From the NCBI RefSeq assembly GCF_018860155.1, contig NZ_JAHKNI010000007.1, positions 434,001-498,000 on the forward strand: a DNA stretch of 64,000 nt. Direction: 5' to 3'. Position 1 is the first letter of the stretch. The number at the start of each line of letters is the position of its first letter. The stretch is from Nocardia albiluteola. GTDB lineage: Bacteria > Actinomycetota > Actinomycetes > Mycobacteriales > Mycobacteriaceae. The position numbers were made by a program, and so were the translations under genes. Positions 1 to 8,280 of this stretch are shown here, piece after piece. The notes under the pieces are model-generated. The model saw nothing but the letters and a program-made list of their open reading frames with translations. It did not search any database and was not told the origin of the DNA.

Positions 1-141
1 AGCCTCGAGCCGGGCAAGTGCGCCGATCTCGTCGTGCTGTCCGGCAATCCGCGCACCACGGCTCCGGAACGCCTGCGCGAGTTGACCGTTCAGGCGACCT
101 ACCTGATGGGCCGGCAGACCCACGGCGACACGCTTGCGTGA
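1..141 (+). CDS. Amidohydrolase family protein, C-terminal end only
   Basis: The window opens inside a gene. The last 46 codons read S-L-E-P-G-K-C-A-D-L-V-V-L-S-G-N-P and stop at TGA 139-141. The pattern LEPGKxADLVVL followed by a short strand is the typical end of YtcJ/imidazolonepropionase-type metal-dependent amidohydrolases, where it closes the small beta-sandwich domain. The substrate cannot be inferred because the catalytic TIM barrel lies outside the window. The gene converges on the sigma-factor remnant, with only 3 bp between them. Confidence 0.75.
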   Translation, partial: SLEPGKCADLVVLSGNPRTTAPERLRELTVQATYLMGRQTHGDTLA

Positions 142-144
142 GGC

Positions 145-976
145 CTAGTCGCTCCGGCCTGCTGCGGTGAAAGTCTCAGGGATTCCGAACCTTTCCGGCC
201 GACCGGGGGCGAGGAAGGTCACGACTCGCGCGACGCCTCCCTCGACCACCGACAGCACCTGGATGCAGAAGAGGCGGTAGGTGTCGTCCGGTTCGCGTTC
301 GTAGACCGCGAATGCGGGCGATTCGTTGGCGCGGATCGGGACCATGCGCCACCGCCCCGGCGTCCGCAGGACGTTGTCGGCGAGGAATTCGCAGACGGCC
401 TCGCGGCCCGAATACCACGCGGGGACGGGCGGCATCCCGAATTCCACCTCGGCACGCAGCAACTCGGCGAGGCCGCGAACATCGGCATGTTCGAATGCGG
501 CGGCGTAGCGGTCGAGCAGGGTCCGGATGCCCGGCTCGTCCGGCTCGCTGAGCTCGTCGGGTACCGGGCCGGCCGCGGCGAGCTGGGTGCGGGCGCGTTG
601 CAGTGCGCTGTTGACGGCCGCGGTCGTGGTGTCCAGCATCGTGGCGACCTCGCTCGCCCGCCAGCCCAGGACGTCGCGCAGCACCAGGGCCGCGCGCTGC
701 CGGGCCGAAAGGTGTTGCAGCGCTGCGATGAACGCTAATCGGATCGTGCTGCGGTGGCTCACCACCGATGCGGGGTCGCCCGTCGCGGCGTGCAGGATGC
801 TGTCCGGCGCGGGCTGGAGCCAGGGGATGCCCCGCTCCGGATTCGCCGCCGAGGCGCCTACGGTTTCGGCCGCCGTGAGCCCGGACGGCAGCGGGCGGCG
901 CTTGCGGGTTGAGCTCCTCGAAGTCGGACAACGCCACCGGCGCGCCCTCGCGTTCGACGGAATCCCGCAGGACCAT
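145..976 (-). pseudogene. ECF sigma factor with SnoaL-like tail, region 2 deleted and frameshifted
   Basis: The frame ending at 145 encodes sigma region 4 (LSARQRAALVLRDVLGW, then TTTAAVNSALQRAR) followed by a SnoaL-like domain, as in the SigG/SigJ-like ECF families. A good start exists at ATG 976 behind AAGGAG and gives MVLRDSVEREGAPVALSDFEELN, the expected N-terminus. The next residues should be the 65-70 of region 2 (-10 and core RNA polymerase binding). They are missing: the sequence jumps to RKRRPLPSGL, the linker just before region 4. One extra base in the GGG at 906-908 also puts the start in a different frame from the rest. The product would not bind a promoter as a normal sigma factor, so I call it a pseudogene. 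The upstream frame to 1014 is an artefact of read-through. Confidence 0.75.
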
Positions 977-1282
977 GACGCTCCTTCGATTCGGCCGGAC
1001 GTCTGCGGCCGCACCCGTTGTTCTGCGTGCCGCCCGGCTCCGGGCAGAGGTCTTCGTTATAGAGACAATCGTGGGCGGTAGAACTCATCGCGCCGGCGGG
1101 ATTTCCGCGATCGCGTGGGGCCCGACAGTGCATGGGGCTGGCGTGTACGACGATGGATCCATCGGTAACTATCAGTTTTCCGGTATGTCCTTCGACAGGC
1201 GTTCGGCGTAGAAAAGGCTGATAACCATAGATTCGCCCGCGAGGTCGGCGCCGGCGATCCGCCCTTCGATTCGAGGAGGTTC
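977..1282. other. Intergenic region, no gene recognised
   Basis: Three hundred bases separate the broken sigma gene from the small peptide gene. Short frames exist, but none has a ribosome site or a recognisable product. A TATAAC hexamer on the minus strand near 1056-1061 could be a -10 element for the sigma remnant, but no convincing -35 element is paired with it. Confidence 0.4.
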
Positions 1283-1399
1283 ATGGTGAAGCAAGTCGTG
1301 CCGATCCTGATGGGTGGCCTGTTTCTGGCCGCGCTCGCGGCCGCGCCGGCGCAGGCCGGGTCGGGCACGTACGAGGCCGGGTCGGTCAAGGTCGGCTGA
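1283..1399 (+). CDS. Small secreted peptide (38 aa)
   Basis: ATG 1283 lies four bases after a strong ribosome site (GAGGAGG, 1273-1279). The peptide has a short positive start (MVKQ), a hydrophobic core (VVPILMGGLFLAALAA) and a signal-peptidase I site APAQA|GS. That leaves an exported peptide of only about 13 residues (GSGTYEAGSVKVG). The composition resembles the N-terminal part of short secreted peptides annotated as hypothetical in Nocardia and Mycobacterium. It stands alone, 83 bp before the GH3 gene. No function can be assigned. An alternative is the remnant of a longer secreted protein whose 3' part was lost, but the good ribosome site favours a real small gene. Confidence 0.5.
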   Translation: MVKQVVPILMGGLFLAALAAAPAQAGSGTYEAGSVKVG

Positions 1400-1482
1400 C
1401 GGCGATTCCTAACCAACCGATCACTCGGTCGGGTAGCCTCGGGGACGATTCTTTCGCAGTCGAGACGAACGGGGCCGTGTGC

Positions 1483-3921
1483 ATGAACGACCGGATCGAG
1501 GAGTTGCTGGCGAAGCTGGATCTGGCGGGGAAGATGCGGCTGATCTCCGGCGCGAGCATGTTCCGGATGGCGGGCGATCCGGCCATCGGGCTCGCCGATA
1601 TGCCGGTCTCGGACGGGCCGTCGGGCGTGCGCGGCGAGCTGTGGGACGAACGCGACCCGTCGGTGAGCCTGCCCTCGGGCACGGCCCTGGCGGCGACCTG
1701 GGATCGTGAGCTGCTCGGCGAGATCGGCGCGCTCATCGCGGCGCAGGCCCGGCGCAAGAACGTGTACGCGGTGCTCGGGCCGACGGTCAATTTGCATCGA
1801 TCCCCGATGGGCGGAAGGCACTTCGAATGCTTCTCCGAGGATCCGATGCTGACCGCGGAGATCGCCGAGGCCTACGTGCGCGCCGTGCAGGCGCACGGGG
1901 TCTCGGCCTGCCCGAAGCACTACGTGGCCAACGATTCGGAGACCGACCGCTTCACCGTGGACGTGCGGGCGGACGATCGCACGCTGCGCGAGCTGTACCT
2001 GTATCCGTTCGAGCGCAGCGTGGCCGCCGGGGCCTGGATGGTGATGGCGGCCTACAACTCGGTCGACGGTGTCACCATGACGGAGAATCCGCTACTGGCC
2101 GAACCGCTCAAGGGCAGTTGGGGTTTCGACGGCGTCGTGGTGTCGGACTGGACCGCGGTGCGGTCCACCGAGGGCGCGGCCGCGGGCACCGATCTGTGCA
2201 TGCCGGGACCGCCGATGCTGTGGGGCGAGCCGCTCGAGCAGGCCGTGCGTTCGGGCCGGGTGCCCGAATCCGCGATCGACGAGAAGGTCAGGCGCATACT
2301 GCGCTTCGCCATGCGAGTGGGCGCCCTGGACGGAACACCGCGTGCCGTGCCCGAATTCGACGACGAGCGGGCGCGAGAGCTCGTGCGCCGCGCGGCCGCC
2401 GACGCGATGGTGCTGGTGCGCAACGAGGGCATCCTGCCGCTGGACATCGGGAATGCCGCACCGGGCGCCAGGGATTCGGCATCACCCGCGGAGAAATCGG
2501 GGCCTACGATCGCGCTGCTCGGCCCGGGGGCGGCCGAACCGCGATTCATGGGTGGCGGTAGCGCGACCGTCATCCCCGCCCACACCACCTCACCGTTGGA
2601 GGGGCTGAGCGCCGTGCTGCCGGTGGTGCACACCCCGGGCGTCCGGTTGTCGGACGCGCTTACCCCGGTGCCGCTCGAGCTGATCACCGATCCCGAGACG
2701 GGCACCCCGGGTCTGTCACTGCGATATCTGAACGGCGACACCGTGATCGACACTCAGCATCGTGCGGCGGGCAACCTCGTGTTGTTCGGCGACCCTGCGG
2801 CGGCGGAGGCCACCGAGATCGAGCTGAGGACCCGTCTTCGCGCCGACGTGGCGGGGGATTGGCGCATCGGCGTCGGCGCGATGGGGCGGGTCCGGCTCGA
2901 AATCGACGGCGACCTGGCCGATTCCGGCGAGCTGGTCATGACCGGCGGCGATCCCGTTGCCGCACTGCTGGATCCACCGCAGCGCACGGTGCTCAGGCCC
3001 CTGTCCGCCGGGCAGGAGGTCGACATCCGCATCACCATCGGGAATCTGACGCCGTTGCCCGGCCTGGGCGTATTCCTGGGCGTGACTTTCGGTGCGACGC
3101 GCCCGCGCCGCCCGGCGGCGGAGGAGTTCGCGGCGGCGGTGGAGGCCGCGCGCACCAGCGACGTCGCGGTGGTCGTCGTGGGCACCACCGAACAGATCGA
3201 GAGCGAGGGCATCGATCGGACCACATTGCGGCTGCCCGGACGCCAGGACGAACTCGTCGCGGCCGTCGCGGCGGTGAACCCGCGAACCGTCGTCGTGGTG
3301 AATTCCGGTGCGCCCGTGGAGATGCCCTGGCGCAACGAGGTGGCTGCGGTGCTGCTGTCCTGGTTCCCGGGGCAGGAGTTCGGCGCCGCGCTGGCCGATG
3401 TCCTGACCGGCGTGCGCGAACCCGGCGGCCGCCTGCCCACCACGTGGCCCGTCCGCATGGACGACGTTCCGGTGCTGCGCACCACCCCCGACGAGGACGG
3501 CGCGCTGGTCTACCGGGAGGGCGTGCACATCGGCTACCGCGCGTGGCTGCGTGCGGGCGTGCGGCCCGCATACCCGTTCGGGCACGGACTCGGCTACACG
3601 GAGTGGGAATCGAGCGACCTGACGGTCACCGGCCGCGTCGCGTCGCTGACCGTCCGGAACATCGGCGCACGGGCGGGCAAGCATGTCGTGCAGGCCTATC
3701 TGTCGCGTGCGGACAGCGCCATCGACCGGCCGGTGCGCTGGCTGGCCGCGTTCGCCACGCTCACCCTCGAACCCGGCGAGGCCCGGCGCGTGGACATCGC
3801 CCTGCCACGGCGCGCATTCGAGCACTGGACGGCCGAGGGCTGGATGATCGAACCGGGCACGTTCACCGTGCGGGTCGGCAATTCGGTCGACGATCTGCCG
3901 CTGACGGCGGACGTTGCCTAA
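1483..3921 (+). CDS. Glycoside hydrolase family 3 (beta-glucosidase-like) with PA14 insert
   Basis: About 812 residues, the normal length for PA14-containing GH3 enzymes. Order: GH3 N-terminal barrel (about 1-290; substrate-binding K-H-Y motif; catalytic nucleophile Asp about residue 222 in GVVVSDW), GH3 C-terminal alpha/beta domain (about 310-640) interrupted by a PA14-like carbohydrate-binding insert (about 400-540), then a fibronectin-III-like domain (about 710-810). It should release terminal beta-linked sugars from oligosaccharides or glycosides. No signal peptide is visible, so it probably acts in the cytoplasm on imported glycosides. GTG 1477 is also in frame, but ATG 1483 fits the weak ribosome site (ACGGGG) better. 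No transporter lies beside it. Confidence 0.9.
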   Translation: MNDRIEELLAKLDLAGKMRLISGASMFRMAGDPAIGLADMPVSDGPSGVRGELWDERDPSVSLPSGTALAATWDRELLGEIGALIAAQARRKNVYAVLGPTVNLHRSPMGGRHFECFSEDPMLTAEIAEAYVRAVQAHGVSACPKHYVANDSETDRFTVDVRADDRTLRELYLYPFERSVAAGAWMVMAAYNSVDGVTMTENPLLAEPLKGSWGFDGVVVSDWTAVRSTEGAAAGTDLCMPGPPMLWGEPLEQAVRSGRVPESAIDEKVRRILRFAMRVGALDGTPRAVPEFDDERARELVRRAAADAMVLVRNEGILPLDIGNAAPGARDSASPAEKSGPTIALLGPGAAEPRFMGGGSATVIPAHTTSPLEGLSAVLPVVHTPGVRLSDALTPVPLELITDPETGTPGLSLRYLNGDTVIDTQHRAAGNLVLFGDPAAAEATEIELRTRLRADVAGDWRIGVGAMGRVRLEIDGDLADSGELVMTGGDPVAALLDPPQRTVLRPLSAGQEVDIRITIGNLTPLPGLGVFLGVTFGATRPRRPAAEEFAAAVEAARTSDVAVVVVGTTEQIESEGIDRTTLRLPGRQDELVAAVAAVNPRTVVVVNSGAPVEMPWRNEVAAVLLSWFPGQEFGAALADVLTGVREPGGRLPTTWPVRMDDVPVLRTTPDEDGALVYREGVHIGYRAWLRAGVRPAYPFGHGLGYTEWESSDLTVTGRVASLTVRNIGARAGKHVVQAYLSRADSAIDRPVRWLAAFATLTLEPGEARRVDIALPRRAFEHWTAEGWMIEPGTFTVRVGNSVDDLPLTADVA

Positions 3922-4173
3922 GCCGGCGGCCCGCCTCGATCGAACCGATACCCGCAGCGGCGAGCGGACCACCGCGACCGGCCACTAACCCGGTCCGGCC
4001 GAACCCGGCGCGGTCCTGCTCGGACCGTGCTCGTGGTGCGGGTTCCGGCCCGGCTGGGAACTGTCTGTCAATCGACCCAAGGTTCCCTCAGAGTGGACTT
4101 GCGGCCATTGTTACCTCCCTTGCGCGGCTGTACTTTTCGGGTGTCCGTACGGATTGTTTCGAAAGGGTCAGCC

Positions 4174-4269
4174 ATGCTCATCATCCCTGCGATTGTCGCC
4201 CTCTGCGCCACCGGAAGCGCCGGCGCCGGACTGGCCGCCTGGGCCGGAATGCTGTCGGGAAACATCTGA
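4174..4269 (+). CDS. Very small hydrophobic peptide (31 aa)
   Basis: ATG 4174 follows GAAAGGG (4161-4167) and encodes MLIIPAIVALCATGSAGAGLAAWAGMLSGNI, a single hydrophobic segment that could span the membrane. A strong hairpin terminator follows 44 bp after the stop, which supports this being a transcribed unit of its own. A longer in-frame reading from 4027 lacks a ribosome site. I do not recognise the family. It could be a one-span membrane peptide or the leader of a small RNA. Confidence 0.4.
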   Translation: MLIIPAIVALCATGSAGAGLAAWAGMLSGNI

Positions 4270-4312
4270 TACCCCTCGAGAGGACCGGTCCGGCCTCCGG
4301 GATCGGTCCGGC

Positions 4313-4353
4313 ACGCCCGGTGTGATCGCTGTGACGATCGCACCGGGCGTTTT
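4313..4353 (+). terminator. Rho-independent terminator
   Basis: ACGCCCGGTGTGATCG (4313-4328) pairs with CGATCGCACCGGGCGT (4335-4350) around a 6-base loop, with one G-U pair, and is followed by TTT. It ends the transcript of the small peptide at 4174-4269 and insulates the ceramidase promoter. Confidence 0.75.
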
Positions 4354-4445
4354 GCTGTGTGCGCCATCGTCGTTCCCGTAGCAGATTTCCGGGTGTGTCC
4401 GCTGGTGAACAGCCCTGCCGCCGCCGATGATGGACCCGCGGACTG

Positions 4446-4471
4446 GCGTACTGGTCACTTGACCAGTACGC
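4446..4471. promoter_or_regulatory. Perfect 26-bp palindrome, GntR-type operator candidate
   Basis: GCGTACTGGTCA (4446-4457) and its exact reverse complement TGACCAGTACGC (4460-4471) are separated by CT. The core ACTGGTC...GACCAGT resembles operators of GntR regulators (FadR, DasR) but with a wider centre. TTGACC inside the right arm (4459-4464) could be a -35 element with a weak -10 about 18 bp downstream, so a bound repressor would block the ceramidase promoter. No GntR gene is seen nearby. Confidence 0.6.
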
Positions 4472-4561
4472 TGCGCCGAACAGGTCTACAGCATGACGCA
4501 GGACACAGCGAGCGCCCGCAGGGGCGGCGCCGCCCTGCCACACGAACGAAGGAGCGCGGCG

Positions 4562-6625
4562 TTGACGGTTTCGCGTCGATCGGTACTGACGGGCATCGCG
4601 GCCGCGGCGCTGACCGCCGGGGTAGCCGGAACGAATCCCGCTGCGGCCCAGTCCCTTCACCGCGACGCCGACGGCCAGGACTATCTGATCGGCTGCGGCA
4701 TCGGCGATATCACCGGCGCCCCCGCGGGTCAGGGCATGATGGGTTACTCCGAGACCGACCAGGTGACCACCGGCCTGCTGATGCGCTGCTGGTCCCGGGC
4801 GTACATCGTGGTCGACCGGGCCACCGGCGGCCGCATCGCCTTCGTCAACACCGACAACGCGTGCCTGTTCCAGTCGGTGCAGCTCGAGGTGCTGCGGCGG
4901 CTGGCCGCGCGCTTCGGGGAGCTGTACACCGAACGCAACGTCAACCTCAACGCCACCCACAACCACAACTCCTGCGGCGGCACCGCCCGCGAATACGCGT
5001 ACTCCGCCGCCGCGTACGGGTGGCAGCAGAACTCCTTCGAGGCCGAGGTGAACGGCATCGTCTCCGCGATCGCCCAGGCCCACGCCCGCCTGGCTCCCGG
5101 GACCATCCTGCTGGGGCACGGCGAACTGCACGACGCCAGCGCCAATCGTTCCATCCAGGCCTTCGCGCTGAACCCGGCCGAGGAGAAGGCGCTGTTTCCG
5201 CACGCGATCGACCCCCAGGTCACGGTGCTGCGGCTGCGTCAGGGTGGGCGGGACGTCGGCGCGATCACCTGGTTCGCCACCCACGGCACCTCGCTGACCG
5301 ACCGCAACACCCTGATCTCGGTGGACAACAAGGGCTACGCCAGCTATCGCTGGGAGCACGACGAGATGGGCGTGCGTCATCAGGACGGGCAGCCCGGCTT
5401 CCTCGCGGCCTTCCCGCAGACCAATGCGGGTGACATGACGCCGAATCTGAACTGCACGAAGATGCATCCGTCCGGGCCGACCACGGACCAGCGGCTCAAT
5501 TGCTCGATCATCGGCGAGCGCCAGTATCAGGCCGGGCGCAAGGCCTTCGCGGCAGCGCGGCCGATGACCAAGGGCGGCGTGGATGCGGTGTCGCACTACG
5601 TGAACATGGCCGATGTCGCGGTCGACGGCTCGTACACTCCCGACGGCAAACCCGGGCGCACCACCCCGGCGATGATGGGCGCCGCCGCGGTCGCCACCAG
5701 CGAGGAGGACAACTTCAACTCGCAGGTGTGGTTCCTGCACGAGGGGGATTCGAATCCGGTCGTGGCGGCGCTGGGTGGGGTGAATTCACCTGTCGAGCAG
5801 TGGATTCGGGATATGCAGGCGCCCAAGCTGATCATCCTGCCGCTCGGCGTCATGCCGCCGCGACCGTGGAATCCGCAGGTGCTGATGATTCAGATCATGC
5901 GCATCGGCGATCTCGTATTGGCTTGCGGCCCCGCGGAATACACCATCACCGCGGGCTACCGGATCCGCCGCCTGGTCGCCCACGCGCTGGGGGTGCCGCT
6001 GGAGAACGTGCTGATGCAGGGCTACGCCAACGGTTACAGCCAGTACGTGACCACGCCGGAGGAGTACGTTTCGCAGCAGTACGAGGGCGGGGAAACTCAG
6101 TTCGGCCGCTACACCCTGCCTGCGTACATGCAGGAATTCGACCGGCTGGCACGGGCGCTGGCCGCCCGCACCGACCTCGGCCGCGGCCCCGCACCGCTGG
6201 ACTGGGCCTCCGGCCCGCAGCCGAACTTCCTGCCCGCGGCACCGCCGGACGCCCCCGTGGCCGGCCATGCCTTCGGCGACGTGCTGACCCAGCCCGGCGA
6301 CTCCGTCCCCGGGCGCACCGTCGCCGCGGAGTTCTGCGGCGCCTACCCGACCAACGACTTCCACACCGGCGGAACCTATTTCGAGATCCAGCGCGCCGGC
6401 GGAACCGACTGGCAGCGAATCCACGACGACAACGACTGGTGCACCGAACTGCACTGGCGCCGCCCCGACGCCCAGCCTGCCGCCTCGATCGTCCGCATCC
6501 AATGGACCATCCCCGGCGACGCCCGCCCGGGCCGCTACCGAATCCGCTACACCGGCGACATCCGCGACGCCGCCGGCACGCTGACCCGTTTCACCGCCAC
6601 CTCCGCGGAGTTCACCGTCGCCTGA
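4562..6625 (+). CDS. Neutral ceramidase, Tat-exported
   Basis: Neutral/alkaline non-lysosomal ceramidase: it hydrolyses the amide bond of ceramide to sphingosine and a fatty acid. The chosen start is TTG 4562, because GGAG at 4551-4554 is 7 bases upstream and the protein then begins MTVSRRSVLTG, a clean twin-arginine signal followed by a hydrophobic stretch and an AAAQ cleavage region. An upstream ATG (4493) adds 23 residues with no ribosome site. The family zinc-site region is present (NATHNHNSCGG), and a C-terminal Ig-like domain with an FHTGGTYFEIQ segment closes the 687-residue protein. At the motif that carries the serine nucleophile in the Pseudomonas enzyme (N-x-G-D/N-x-S-P-N) this protein reads NAGDMTPN, with threonine instead. 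Actinobacteria do not normally make sphingolipids, so the substrate is probably host or environmental ceramide. Confidence 0.9.
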   Translation: MTVSRRSVLTGIAAAALTAGVAGTNPAAAQSLHRDADGQDYLIGCGIGDITGAPAGQGMMGYSETDQVTTGLLMRCWSRAYIVVDRATGGRIAFVNTDNACLFQSVQLEVLRRLAARFGELYTERNVNLNATHNHNSCGGTAREYAYSAAAYGWQQNSFEAEVNGIVSAIAQAHARLAPGTILLGHGELHDASANRSIQAFALNPAEEKALFPHAIDPQVTVLRLRQGGRDVGAITWFATHGTSLTDRNTLISVDNKGYASYRWEHDEMGVRHQDGQPGFLAAFPQTNAGDMTPNLNCTKMHPSGPTTDQRLNCSIIGERQYQAGRKAFAAARPMTKGGVDAVSHYVNMADVAVDGSYTPDGKPGRTTPAMMGAAAVATSEEDNFNSQVWFLHEGDSNPVVAALGGVNSPVEQWIRDMQAPKLIILPLGVMPPRPWNPQVLMIQIMRIGDLVLACGPAEYTITAGYRIRRLVAHALGVPLENVLMQGYANGYSQYVTTPEEYVSQQYEGGETQFGRYTLPAYMQEFDRLARALAARTDLGRGPAPLDWASGPQPNFLPAAPPDAPVAGHAFGDVLTQPGDSVPGRTVAAEFCGAYPTNDFHTGGTYFEIQRAGGTDWQRIHDDNDWCTELHWRRPDAQPAASIVRIQWTIPGDARPGRYRIRYTGDIRDAAGTLTRFTATSAEFTVA

Positions 6626-6643
6626 ATTCCCGGGCTCGGTAAC

Positions 6644-7168
6644 GTGTCGGCGACAGGCGCGACATCGGCAGCGACTACCGTTGTGCGGGTGCCCAAGAGT
6701 CCACTTCCCGCCCTCGGTCGTGCGATCGGGCGTCGCCCGCTGGTGATGCGGGCCGCGCCCGCGATCCTGGCCCTGGAACGCCTGGTCCGGCGCGTCACCC
6801 GGGGCCGCCACGGAGTGCTGGACCTGGCGGGTCTGCCGTCTATGCAGCTGACCGTCCCGGGCCGGAAAACCGGTGTGCCCCGGACGGTTTCGCTACTGTA
6901 TGTGCCCGATGGGCCGGACACGCTGCTGCTGGTCGGTTCGAATTGGGGACGCCCGCAGCACCCGTCCTGGTCGGCGAACCTGAATGCCGCCGAATTCGCC
7001 GAAATCCACACCCGCGGAGAGCGTTTCGAGGTCAAGGTGCGGCGGATGTCCGGTCCCGACCGGTACCGTGCCTGGAATCGGGCGCTCGCCGCGTGGCCCG
7101 GCTATGCGATGGAACAGCGCCTGGCCCCCGACCGGCCCTTTCGCCTCTACGAGCTCACCAGAATCTGA
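6644..7168 (+). CDS. Nitroreductase/deazaflavin (F420)-dependent oxidoreductase, DDN family
   Basis: The 174-residue product carries the split-barrel signature of the Ddn family: LTVPGRKTGVPRTVSLLYV, then LLLVGSNWGRPQHPSWSANL and a C-terminal EVKVRRMSGPDR segment. Members use reduced F420 to reduce quinones or nitro compounds at the membrane. The start is uncertain: GTG 6644 is used here, but GTG codons near 6680-6690 would shorten it by about 12-15 residues and no candidate has a good ribosome site. It follows the ceramidase by 18 bp and may be co-transcribed. Confidence 0.8.
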   Translation: MSATGATSAATTVVRVPKSPLPALGRAIGRRPLVMRAAPAILALERLVRRVTRGRHGVLDLAGLPSMQLTVPGRKTGVPRTVSLLYVPDGPDTLLLVGSNWGRPQHPSWSANLNAAEFAEIHTRGERFEVKVRRMSGPDRYRAWNRALAAWPGYAMEQRLAPDRPFRLYELTRI

Positions 7169-7180
7169 TCCGACCGGCGC

Positions 7181-7666
7181 TCACGGCACCACGGTTACCG
7201 GCCAGCGACCAGCCTTGACCAGCCGCACCGCGACCGATCCGACGAGCCGGTGCCCGGCCTTCTCCGAGGCGCCGACGATGACCGCGTCGGCCTTGAGCTC
7301 GTCGGCGGCCGCGGCCAGGCCGGTGTAGGCGTCGCCGCGGCGGGTCAGGAACTTCCACCGCGTGGTGTACACGTCCTTGACCCGCTCGGCGTGTTCGGCG
7401 ATGGTGTGGGCGATGTCGTCGGCCATCTCGGCGGTCACGCCCTGTACGTCGGCGCCGTAGGCGCTCTGCATCGCCATGAACGGTTGCACGTACACGATCG
7501 CCAGCAGCGCGTGCTGGCGGCGGGCCAGCCCGCCGGCGTACGCGGCCGCGCGCCACGACGCGTCGCTGCCGTCGACACCCGCCAGCACCACCCGGGGACC
7601 GTCGGTGCCCAGTTCGAATCCCGACCTCGCGTCGGCCGACCATTCCGGAGTCTTCTCCTGCGCCAC
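7181..7666 (-). CDS. Universal stress protein, UspA family
   Basis: A single-domain USP of 161 residues. The first strand VVLAGVDGSDASWRAAAYA and the nucleotide-binding end VGASEKAGHRLVGSVAVRLVKAGRWPVTVVP fit the ATP-binding USP pattern (G-x-S...G-S-V-A). A 20-residue N-terminal tail (MAQEKTPEWSADARSGFELG) precedes the fold. It is divergent from gluconokinase with 78 bp between the starts. USPs help persistence under starvation or hypoxia. Nothing in the sequence shows its specific trigger. Confidence 0.88.
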   Translation of the reverse strand: MAQEKTPEWSADARSGFELGTDGPRVVLAGVDGSDASWRAAAYAGGLARRQHALLAIVYVQPFMAMQSAYGADVQGVTAEMADDIAHTIAEHAERVKDVYTTRWKFLTRRGDAYTGLAAAADELKADAVIVGASEKAGHRLVGSVAVRLVKAGRWPVTVVP

Positions 7667-7744
7667 GATTCGAGCCTAATCGAGCGGCGCGAGGTCGTCC
7701 GGGTGGTGGGGCACGGACCCGGCGCGTACCGGTAGGGTCGCCGA

Positions 7745-8248
7745 ATGGCTAAATATCGGCTACCAGTGGCCGTCATGGGTGTGTCCGGTGCTGGTAAGTC
7801 GACCGTCGGGGTGCGGCTGGCGCGGGCGCTGGGTGTGGAGTACGAGGACGGCGACGACCTGCATCCGGCGGCCAATGTCGCGAAGATGGCGGCCGGTCAC
7901 TCGCTCGACGATGCGGACCGGATCCCCTGGCTGGATGCGGTGGGCGCGTGGCTGGCCGGTCACGGCGGGGTGGTGAGCTGTTCCGCGCTCAAGCGGTCCT
8001 ACCGGGACCGACTGCGTGCGGCCGCGCCCGGGGTGTACTTCGTCGAACTCGATGCCCCGCGCGAGGAGCTGGTCCGCCGGATGACCACGCGCAGCGGCCA
8101 TTTCATGAAGGTGCAGATGCTCGACTCGCAGCTGGCCACGTTCGAGCCGCTGGACCCGGACGAGCCGGGCATCTCCGTGGACGCCATCGCCGAGCCGAGC
8201 GGTATCGTCATGGAAGTACTTGCCGCACTGGAGATTCCCGCCGAGTAG
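7745..8248 (+). CDS. gntK: Gluconokinase
   Basis: ATP-dependent phosphorylation of D-gluconate to 6-phosphogluconate, feeding the pentose phosphate pathway. The 167 residues match the GntK/IdnK family throughout: P-loop GVSGAGKST (residues 12-20), the substrate segment EDGDDLHPAANVAKMAAGHSL, DDADRIPWLDAV, and SCSALKRSYRDRLR. No gluconate permease lies beside it, so gluconate uptake must be encoded elsewhere. The start ATG 7745 sits just after a TAGGGT element that might be a -10 box. Confidence 0.93.
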   Translation: MAKYRLPVAVMGVSGAGKSTVGVRLARALGVEYEDGDDLHPAANVAKMAAGHSLDDADRIPWLDAVGAWLAGHGGVVSCSALKRSYRDRLRAAAPGVYFVELDAPREELVRRMTTRSGHFMKVQMLDSQLATFEPLDPDEPGISVDAIAEPSGIVMEVLAALEIPAE

Positions 8249-8280
8249 GGCCCATCCGGCGGGTCGATCGGCGGAACCGG

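Noticed and set aside
2716..3972. Long minus-strand frame of 418 codons opposite the GH3 gene
   Set aside because: It is rich in Arg, Gly, Ala and His with no domain and no ribosome site: a typical shadow in high-GC DNA. The plus-strand protein is clearly GH3.
4181..5740. 519-codon minus-strand frame opposite the ceramidase
   Set aside because: Low-complexity composition and no recognisable domain; the plus strand encodes the ceramidase with clear motifs.
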